64,000 bases of DNA from Datisca glomerata (taxonomy: Eukaryota > Streptophyta > Magnoliopsida > Cucurbitales > Datiscaceae): assembly GCA_003255025.1 (NCBI GenBank), contig QANY01008225.1, positions 496,001-560,000 of the forward strand. The letters are read 5' to 3'. A model generated the notes under the pieces. It was not told where the DNA came from, searched no databases, and saw only the letters and a program-made list of their open reading frames with translations. Positions 47,501-58,700 of the stretch are shown one piece after another (within the stretch, counting starts at the first letter, position 1; every line of letters starts with the position of its first letter). The translations under genes and the position numbers were made by a program.

Positions 47501-50500
47501 ATATGGATCCGCCGGGTTTTCGGGCTGAGGGGGAGTATTCAGGGAAAGTACGTCGTCTACGAAAATCCTTGTAGGGTTGAAACAGTCTCCGCGAGCTCGG
47601 TTTAGCGCAGTGGTGCTTGAGTTGGGATTTCTTAGATGTCACTCTGATCATACATGTTTTATCAGACGGAATTCATTAGGGCAATGTGTCATCATCTCTG
47701 TGTATGTGGATGATATCATCTTGACTGGTGATGACAATATCAGCATTACTAAGGTCAAGAAAGATCTTAGTTCAGCTTTTGATATCAAAGATTTGGGGGG
47801 GGGGGGGGCTAAAGTATTTTTTGGGTATTGAGGTTGCTCGTTCCAAGACAAGTATCTCTCTCTCGCAGCGGAAGTATGTTCTTGACCTTCTTGGTGATAC
47901 TAAGATGTTGGGATGTAGACCTGCATCTACACCTATGGATCCGAATGTCAAACTTTCAGCTGAAAAATGTGAACCATTAGCAAATCCGAGTATGTATCAG
48001 AGATTGGTTGGAAGACTTATTTATCTGACTAACACACGTCCCGATCTAACTTGTTTTGTTAGCCTTGTGAGCCAGTTTATGCATGCTCCCCGTACTTCTT
48101 CACATTTGGATGCACTTTACCACATTTTGAGATACTTGAATCTTGTCCGGGCCTTGGTCTTTTCTATTCCTCCAAAAACACATTCGATGTGTCTTGCTTT
48201 ACTGATGCTGACTATGTTGGGTCGAAGACAAATAGGAGATCTACATTTAGTATTTGTACTTTTTATGGTAATCATCTTCTCTCCTGGAAAAGCAAGAAGC
48301 AGACTGTGGTTTCTCAGTCATCTGCTGAGGCAGAATACAGGGCAATGGCTCAAGGGACGTGTGAGGTTCTTTGGCTTCATTCTATTCTAGGGGAACTCGG
48401 TTTCTTACCCTGTTTACCTTCCACATTGTACTGTGACAATAAGTAGGCCTTAATTTTAGCTTCAGATTCTGTTCTTCATGAAAGAACCAAGCATATCGAG
48501 GTTGATATTCACTTCATTCGAGAGAAAGTTTGGTCTGGAGCCATCTCTACAAAGTTTGTTCCTTCATCTGAGCAAACTTCTGATGCTCTTACAAAGCCTG
48601 TCGGTCCTACTCTTCTACAGTCAACTCTTCGCAAGCTAGGCATGATTGATATCTATGCGCCAGCTTGAGGGGGAGTGTTGGATAATATTGTTTATCTTTG
48701 CTACTTTCTGGTATTTAAGGGCATTTTAGTATTTTTAACTCTCTTATCCATGTGTATAAATCCCCATGTACCATCTAAATTTTATTTTTGATCAATATAA
48801 ATCTTTTAGCTTTCTAGTAATGCATCTGAAACACCTCAAGGAGCAAACTGCCCGCTATATACTAGGAAACCCAATGCAAGTTCAGTCTATCCCACAAGTT
48901 GCACCATAGGAAACTAGCCGCCGAGCAATGAATAAATATGTGATCCAAGTCTTCACTGCTACTACGACACATAATGCAAAAACTGAGAGACAAAGCCATG
49001 CTAGGGTGACACCGTTGAACCAGCTCTTGGGAGTTGATCTTACGATGAACTAAGCACCAACAAAAGAACTGAACCTTCTTGGGAGCTCTAACCTTCCACA
49101 CATCACAGATAGAAGAAGACAAAGAACTGCTAGGAGATGATAAGCTAGATTGGGAAGAAGCGAGGAAAGCTAGATGAGATTTACACGAAAAAGGCTGGAC
49201 GACTCTAAAGACCAAATTCTTGAATCTGGGATGGACTCCCTAAAAGTGAAAGACTCAAGGACCCTAAAATTAAGGCCAAATCTGTTGTTTCTCTATCGTT
49301 TAGATTTCTAGTGAAGTGGAAGTTCCATGCTCTATTTAAAGTAGACCAAAAAGACCTGATAAGGGCATTATGGAGAGATGAGACGCGGTACAATCTAGGA
49401 AAGGAACTAGCAAAAGGAATAGAAGAGACCCAAGAGTCTTCCCAGAACCTAACTTTATCACCCTACCAACCTTGTACTTGACAAGACTAGAAAACGAAGG
49501 CATACCTTGCGCAATGAACTTCCAAGGAATTCTGAGGGAATCATTACGAACCGAGTCCCAACCATTTTCCTGAAGGCCGTATTTGCTAACTATGACGGAG
49601 CACCAGAGCGTGTTCGGTTCCAGAGGAAATCTGCACAACCACTTGCTGACAAGAGCCATGTTTCTTTTAATCAAATTCCCTATGCCAAACCCTCCCTCCT
49701 TAATAGGCGAACACACCAAATTCCAAGCCACTAAATGAGCCACTGTTCCTTCCTCCACTCCATCCCAGAGGAAATCTCTCATCAATTTTTCCAACTTTTC
49801 AGCAATTTTCACAGGCAGCTTGACCACGGATAAGTAACATATGGGGAGACTAGCCAGGACCGACTGGATAAGAGTCAGTCTACCACCTTTGGAGAAAAAA
49901 TCTTTCCTCCATCTCAATAATCTTTTCTGAACCTCCTCAATCACGAGAATCCAAAAGGCTTCAGAACAAAAAATACTGGCTAATGAGTTTTTCCCCAAGT
50001 TAATCTTCAAACCGGACACCATCTTAAAGATCTCCAGGATTTTACAAGTATTCCTAACTGCCTCCTCTCCTTCCAGAAAGAAAATAGTATCGTCAGCAAA
50101 CTGAAGATGAGTCACAGAAATTCTCCTCGAACCCCTTAATTAGGCCGCAATCACTGCCAACCTGGACCAAACTACTCAACACATCAGCCAATATAATAAA
50201 GAGAAATGGGGAAAGAGGGTCCCCCTGGCGTAAACCCCTACTCGCCCTGAACTTTCCCCTGGGATGCCCATTGACGATGATTGAAAAATTGACTGAAATG
50301 AGACAACCTCTAATCCATTTCCTCCATCTATCCCCAAAACCTTTTTTGGCTAAAACAAACTCTAGAAAGCCCCAATCAACATGATCATAAGCATTTTCAA
50401 AATCAACCTTGAACACGTAACCTTCTTTCTTCTTATTGAAATATTCTCCCACAACCTCATTGGCCGCCAAAACCACATCAAGAATCTGTCTCCCTTTCAC

Positions 50501-53500
50501 AAAAGCTCATTGGTTATATCTGAGACTACCGCCCCCACTACTTCCTTCAATCTGCCCACCAGAATTTTGGAAATAATTCTGTACAAGCTAGTAACAAGAC
50601 TAATGGGTCTAAAATCCTTAACTTTAAGGAGTTAGCCTTCTTAGGAATGAGGCAAATATACGTTTCGTTGGTCCTTTTGTTAATGACACAATTTCTGTAA
50701 AATTCCTCGCAAACTCCCATCAGGTCAGATCTGATCGTGTCCCAACAATCATGAAAAAACGCTAAGTAAAACCATCAGCACCCGAGGACTTGTCCCTATT
50801 AAGATCGAAGACAGCCTTCTTGATTTCTCCCTCCTCAAAAGGTCTCTCCAACCACGTACTGTTTTCTGAACATAAGGTACTCCATTGAATTCCTTCCAAA
50901 ACAGGTCTAGCCCCTTACTTTAATCAGAATCTTATATGGCCGTAATTTCAATTTGATTGTAATTCAGTTTGTTTATTTCTTTTCTGATCTAGGTGGATTT
51001 CTCATCCTGCAAAATCTGTTCTACTTTCTTATTGTTTAATAAAATCTTTTATTTTTATTTTTTGTAAAAAACCATCATTTCTTGCATCCCTACCTTGCAT
51101 TTGAGAGTTGATGAAATCGATCTCCCAAAAGACTCCTCACATGACATCATATGTAAGAATCTTTTTTCATTTAGATTTTTTTATTAGATGTTTTTTATTT
51201 ATGGTTGAATTCAAATCGTCACTCTAAAGTTTCAGCAGTTAGCATTTTGTACTCCTAAACCATCAATTTGGCATCATTTACCCTTGACTCTAACCATTAA
51301 GCTCTTAACTAAAACTTAACCATAGTTACGAGTTAGTTATTTTTTTTAACTTTAAACTAAAACCTAACACAAAAAATTTCCCCAATTTTAAAAACAAGGG
51401 TTCCGAAATCAAAGGAAGGTGCACCATTGTTGAAATCAGAGGGGAGAATGGGTGCACTTTTCCTTCATCTCCGGCAAGCCACCGCCATTCCGTACCGTAT
51501 ACGCCATAGACAATGATCTTAGAGACGGTCCAGATTCGAATTGAAAGTGACTGGGAATGCGCAGGGGAACTTTACCTGTCATCGAGCCAAAGACCAAATT
51601 TATGACTATTAATGGACATTGATTATGCTTTCACGACATGCAAAGTCAAAGGAAGCCCAATCAGTATATTCTCTAGGAACCCCATTACAGAGCAGAAACG
51701 AAGGTGGCGGTCAAGCAGAGGGAAGTTGTGACTGGCTAGAGGTTTTGCTAAGTTTAAGGCTCATTAACTCAACATTATTGATGCCATTATTGAGCATGAT
51801 GCTATCGTTTTTCATTACTTAAGAGTATAGAGGAAATAGAGAGGATTTTCTCTATTGCTGTTCATGTCCGTTAATAATTCATAATTTATCGTAATGGATT
51901 TCTGATGTTTATGCCAAAAAATAGACAGAAACATCATTTTTCCATAGAGGCTTCAAAATTGAATTTTCAAAATTTGCGCTGATCGATATTAACCAGCGAC
52001 TATTTTTTATTTCTTCTTCTTCCATTTCTCCTTTTCTTCGTGGTCTCCCTCTTCAGTCTCCCATGTCTTCTTATTCTTCCTTTTTTGGTTAGGATTTAAT
52101 TAAAGTTCAAGTGAAAAGAAAAACAATAATAACCAACTCACAATTACCGTTAACTTTTAGTTAAGACTTAACTAAAAGTTAAGGGTTAAATCGGCTAATT
52201 CTTAAATACTAAAGACATATAATGCTAAATTGATAGTTTAGGGGTACGGATTGCTAACCGCTGAAACTTTAAGGGTATGATTTGGATTTAACCCTTTTAT
52301 TTACATTAAATAAATTGGTGAAAACATTTAACAATTGAAGCAATTTATCATCATTTTAAGTCATCACGAGGACATAAAGATGACTGAAATGAACATGAGA
52401 AAGTAATCTCATTTCAGCATTCATTTTATTTCTTCAATGAGAGAACAAATTTATCATAACATCCAAGAGATACCACGTGCTAATAATACCTGAAGAAAAT
52501 ATAACCCTAGGAAGGACGTCCAGCAACTTCTCAATTTTACTTTCAGCAACTCTTTTCTCCTTAACCAGTCGTCTCCTGTTGCTGGAGCACATTGAAAATG
52601 TGTTATTGGGATTGAATATTATGTTACTTACTGTAGGATTAGAAGAAGATAAACAGATTAAATGAGTCATTTACACATGTTCATAAGCTATGATCTTGAC
52701 TAGAAGTTCTTCCATGGCGCTCAAGACATCGCGATTTGTCTCAGAGAGGAGAGTCATTGTCCTTCTTTGCTTGAAATCTGGAATATTTTTCTCAAGATGG
52801 GGTACCTGAAGAAGCAGTAATTATACTTCTTTAGAGGAAAATAACTGAAAATCATTTAAAGAAAAAGAAAAGGATTAATTGATTGAAATGATGTTAAGCA
52901 TATCCATTACTCTGATTGGGATATACAGTACTTACTGTATTCTAGTGACGAATAGCTGAAAGTATCTAAGATTAGGTTACATGTATCGAAAGTAAATTAC
53001 CACTTCATATTAACCTCTACCTCATATTGGCATAAAGCGTTAAAAGCAGATACCCTAGCCTTTCTCCACTGTGAAATATTGCTAGGGCAAGTTGATGTAC
53101 CAACATTCCACAAGATCTGTATTACATGCTGTGAAGCTTCAGGATATGCTTCAGCATCCATTGCACCCCACCTTAAAAGAATAGAAATACTGTAAAGAGA
53201 AAAAGATTTCTCCGAATATTAGCTCTTAATAGCAACAATAATTGTTAGAAACAGAAAGAAGAAACAAAAATAAAATAATAATCAATTTACTATCACAGTA
53301 TAAGAACAAGGTATATTATAGATATGAATTAATGGATTAAAAGAAATATTACAGTGCTGGGGTCAGCTTCTTGGGTGTGAACTTTCTAGGCATTAAAGCC
53401 TAAAGCTAAACTTTTTTCCAAGAAAGTTTACCATACGAAATAATAAATCAAATAATAGTTCCCAGTAGTATTCATATCCAATTATAATTTACCTCTGTGC

Positions 53501-55712
53501 GAGAATCGGATCTGCAGAGTAATCAAGCACATTCTTGGCTATGACATTCCACGCAGTGTAAAAATCTGCATAGACAAGTTTTTCTCATAAATCTCAAATA
53601 CTAATTCATGTATTTCAACAATTATCCCTGTACTAAACCTATTAAAATGATATATAACTAATCAAAGTTTAGATATATATAACTATTCAAAGTTTATTGT
53701 ATTTAAAATTACTGAAATCTGTCCCGCACAGGGTACAGGTTTTGGTTGCTGTACCCACCTGAAAAAAATAATGAAACAGTGAAGAGAGACTTGCAACTAC
53801 CATTTAACGTGACGATTCAGCTATGAAACCATTTTAAGGTTTCAAATTGAATACATTCTATACATGTAATAAAGATATTGCTGTTTTTTCACATGAGGCT
53901 CAGAGTTCTATTCCAACTTGAAACCGTCTTAGAAGGAGAGGTCTGTTTTCTTTATAGGAAACAGAAAATATATATTAATAATTAAAAAGAGTACAAGAGC
54001 AGGATTTGGAGGATGAGTAATTCACCAAAAACTGAAAACTAAACAGAGCAAGAACAAAACAGACACTGAAATCGAATATTACACACAGCTACATCCATAA
54101 CAAATTCCAATTATAAGGAAAAAAAAAGACCAAGGGGTATCTTTAAAAGAAGGAGAGGTCTGTTAGTAGTAAAAAAATGAGCTCTATATGCAAAAGGGGG
54201 TCAAGAAGACAACATTTGTTCTAACCCCTCTGCTTGGAACAATTTTGGTGTTCAAAGGTCTGCATCTAGTATCATTAACAGGGTGTTACATTAAAACAGG
54301 AGATGGCGCAAGTGTGTGACAATGCTGTCACTCAGGATATATACACTTTTTGTCTTGGTTCCTTGGTATTATACCAGAGGGCCTTCATTAATCAATGTCA
54401 ATTCTCAAGTTAAAGCATCAAACTGACACGATTGTCGGAACGATAAGAGAATAATTTTCACTGATTAAAATTTCAACCAACAGTTGTCTACTCAAGCATT
54501 GCTGTATGAAAATTCCTGTGAAGCAGGCCCAGATAACAAATTTGAGAAACGGAGAATCATTATACTGTTCTGGATAAATTAATATTCAAATAATTTGAAA
54601 AAGAATTCTAACTACTAACTAAATTTTAATATTCTAAACTATTACTGACATCATGACATGTGGCCAGGTTTCCAGAACCATAGAGAGAAAAATAAGCAAG
54701 GTTTTCAATTCCTTTTTGCTATAATGAGAAAATTAAATTAACTTCATAGCAACGGGATTACCAATTACATCAGCTTCACAAAGATGTGCAAGGCCTTGAA
54801 AACCAAGAGCTTGGATGGTTGGATCTTGGCTCTCTATGCATGCCTTTTAATCCAATGAAAAAATAGATATGTAATACTTGTAAAATATAAAGAAGAAATA
54901 ACAATTCAATGAACTCCATACCGAAACAGACAGGATAAGATCAACACCCCGGTCAGCACTTCTTTTGCAAACGTCACGAACCGAAACAGCTAAACTGAGA
55001 CAGATATCTCTCTCAGACATGAAGTCAGTAAATCCTTTGGGTTGTAATATTCCCTGATGTGAGGAAAAGAATTTGCAGTAATTATAAAACAGAAGCTACA
55101 AATTATAACTGAAAAAAGTGAAAATACGTTTGCAGAATAGACACTCCAGGAAATTTTCCATCCTCAATCCAAGCATATTATTTTATTAGTACAATTCAAA
55201 AGAGTTAGTCTCCAAAACCCACATCAAACCCCGCAACCCGATCTGATTGGCAAGCTATTCTGTTATGCCATCTGTGGCTTTTTCGTTTAACCCTAGATCA
55301 GCTCACAAAAATTAGTTAGTCGTGTGAAGTGTACTTGCCTGTTTCAAGACAGGACTTGGGACTAACTACAAAGAGCCATTTCATATGCCTTAAACTGTGT
55401 TGGGTTCACCTTCCTCGGAGAATTCACATCTCAGTCAGGGACAAAAACAGTTTCTATCCAATCAAGCGTTTGAATATTCACCGGTTAAGTGGAGCATGAA
55501 GTCTAAAATAGCTGGTTCTAGTAAACTGAAGTAACATAGTGTAATGCATCTACTCAAGAAATTGGAGAAGGGAACATACTATCATTGTGTTTAAACTCTG
55601 TCGCCCTATCATGTGTCAAAAAGGTTAAAATCTATATGTTTTTATAAGGAACGATCTCACCCATGCCCAGTTAGTCCTTGGTTTTCATTGTACGGTCATT
55701 GATATCCCAGTT

Positions 55713-55744
<32 letters not shown>

Positions 55745-58700
55745 CTTGCAAACTACCAAATGCACGGTCATTGATCTCCCAGGTTTGACAGAGCAAACGA
55801 GTCGCTGTAGCATATAAAACTCTGCATATGAAATGACTAATCATTGACTGGCTGATAATACTTTTAAGAAAAAATGCAGTTTACAAAATTAAAGATCAAC
55901 ATACTTCATGCAGACACAAAATTTATACCCTTAATGCAGAAAAAGAAAACTTTTAAAATTATTAGGAAAAGATCATAGAAATTTTAAACACACTTCTTAT
56001 CATGGTAGTAGAAATAGTCACCCATCCAGAACAATGACATGACAGTTAATATATGAGCGAGAAGTTGTCAGAAATTCTAGGTTGAACCGTTGGAAAAGAA
56101 AATCCAAAAGGAGAAAGTCTGATATATGAACTCTGTTGTCATTCAAAACACAAAGATGTGTTTTCATAGATATACTTTTTTCTCCTAATTTTTACTGATC
56201 AAAGAGTCAAGCAATCAGGAGGGCCACTGGCAGTATAAGATTGGTAAAGGAAAAAATTTAAAAGATGCTTTCTACAGATCACATACGATTTTGCTTCTTT
56301 ATGAAGCATCGGTGAGATAGTTTGAGTTACGAGAGGAACCATGGGAGAGTGTGAACCAAGTGCCGGAAGCATTTCCAAAAGTTTTAGCTGCAAGAATATC
56401 TATATTAAGGTTCTGAATAAGAATAACAAATGAAAGATATAAGTTGCTAAAATTTCTTTTTTAGTTTTAGGGAAGCCAAAATTTTCAGATGGACCGAAGA
56501 TAAAATTAGGTATTAAAACAAAAAGCTCACCGACATATTCTGGCATAGAACCTCTTTTCTTGTAAGTATATTGCTGTAAAATAATATTGCAAGCAACAAT
56601 GGAACTCCAATTTTTGGATCCAATATTGCAACTGCACCCATTAGATCCACTGCATCATGCCCAAATGATTGATGCATCACCAACGCCCCAGCAATGGCAC
56701 TGAGTAAGCAAGGCATTTCTACGAAGAAGAGTGCAGATATCAATCATCTATAACCCCAAAAAAGGAAGGCCAGATGTAAATACATCCCTATAAAATGCTA
56801 TGGAACTCCAGAAACAAAATGGCTCTCTACTCATTTCACCTGCAATGAATACTTCTTGAGACTGAGAGAGAGGCAAGGAGGATTTTCGTCTATTAACAAT
56901 CCATAATGAGTATTCCCTTATTTGAGACATCCAAGACTTTCTTGGCCAATCATGCATTCCTTTGCTATTGCATTTTCCAGTAAAAGCAAAATCGAGAAAG
57001 GAACCACCGGATAATGTATGCCGACCCTGAAATGAGAGGACAGTCTTACAAAACCTCAATTCCCATTTTCAAGCAATAGTTTTCATCTTCATCATATTCA
57101 TTCCCATCCTTATTGGACTTCCCTATTTATCATTGAATAAAAATGAACATACAAACGCATCAAATATTGGAGACATCCACATTTTTTGAAAGGGTCTATT
57201 CGACTAACCCTCTCACAAGAACATCTGGGCCTTAAACAATGAGTTCTTATGTGTTATAAATTAGTAGTCATACAATTATTATAAGCAAGAAATATGGAAA
57301 AGAATACTAAAACTAGGAACCATCCCGAGTTGGAGAAAGATAAATATTCCATGCAACAGTCAAATTATAAATTTGACCTGACACCATAGCGTTTGCAAAA
57401 GCCTGAAAACAACAGATCCAGGAGTGCTGCGTGAAGAATATCCCTGTTTTATCTCTAGATTACACTTCTGTGTTGTCGACATTTTTAGTAAGAACTTTTC
57501 TAACATAGCAAGCAAATCAGTTGCCACTCCTTTAACAGCTTTAGAAGGAGATGACATGAGACTGATCACGGGAAATATAAATAACGTTTCTTCACTCAGA
57601 TAACATGCAGTTGCACTGTCAACATCTTCTGCAAAACCATGAAAATTACTATAAATGCAAAGCAACAGCATTGCAGAGTAGTAAAAGGCCATAAACATGT
57701 GGAATAAGATTAAGAAAACTAGGAGAAGATTCGTTGTGGTCCTAACATCTCCCCGAAATATTATGAGACAGCAAACCGTTGATTAAACAAAAAGGATTTA
57801 GAAAGCTTACCATCTTCACCTTTCCACTGCATGAGAAAGAGAAGAAGTTTCAATACTGAAAGTTGTTCGTGTTCCAGCTCTGATTTAGAGAGGATCATAA
57901 ATAAAGATAACAAAGCTGATGATAACTCAGGTACATATCGCAACCCAAGATCCTTTTGTACAGACAATAAGCATTTTGATAGTTGAATGATACGTTCGTA
58001 CCCATTAGAATGCATGTGAATGCATAGAAAAAGAATTGTCTCTAACAGTTCTATACCGCATTGTTGGGCGTCAATGGTCAAATGCTAAATTAGACAAAAA
58101 AGAAAAAGGTCAGTCAAGGAACAGAAGACGGTAAGGATAAATAAAACACAACTGAATAATAGAATGTTAAAACAGTCGAACATATTAACAAATTATGTCA
58201 TTATAACAGCCCAGGCCATGCAAGGATATCCCTGAAGAAGGGAGCATTATATATTTATCAATAAGAAGGAAGCTATTACAACATTGAGTGGTAATAAAAT
58301 GGTACACACCGATTTTCTTCCAACCAAGAGTCTTAAAACCATAGTATATGCATACACTATAGATTCTGCAAGATGTGTGAAATTCCAAAAATCCTGAAAC
58401 GTTTCAAGAAGCATAAAACCCTGTTAGAATGGAGTTTCATTGAAGCATTAGCTTACGATGATCATGTTAAAACCTTCAAATAAAAATCTAAACCACCGTA
58501 AGAACACTTACTTCTAAACTCCTGAATTGAACATATTTGAGGCTCTCAGTTAGCAACTTGAACACAGGGATTGCCACTTGAGGAAGTGAGCAACAAAACG
58601 ACGCCATAGATGATACCAAATGCCTCACAAACAAAGAGGATGACGAATCTGAAAAGGGCATTCGTAATATTGAACAGAAAATAAAAGGTCTTAAAAATTC

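Larger units (their letters stand above)
43621..48817 (+). mobile_element. Ty1/copia retrotransposon (Ale-like) inside the LINE in RST1 intron 15
   Basis: About 5.2 kb with a short 3' LTR (48676-48817), a 5' LTR of which only the last ~70 bp aligns, primer-binding site, gag, protease, integrase, RT and RNase H in copia order, and a classic polypurine tract. The short LTR and single gag-pol layout resemble the Ale/Retrofit group; that placement is tentative. Its genes carry several frameshifts, so it cannot move by itself. It is antisense to RST1. Confidence 0.88.
43352..52489 (-). other. RST1: RST1 intron 15, expanded to 9.1 kb by three mobile elements
   Basis: Donor GTATTA follows exon 15 and acceptor TTGTCAG precedes exon 16. 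Within it lie a LINE in two pieces (43413-43620, 48818-50930, minus strand), a Ty1/copia element between them (plus strand), and a Mutator-like element (51202-52294). Other RST1 introns here are 0.1-1.2 kb, so nearly all of its length is inserted DNA. Confidence 0.88.
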
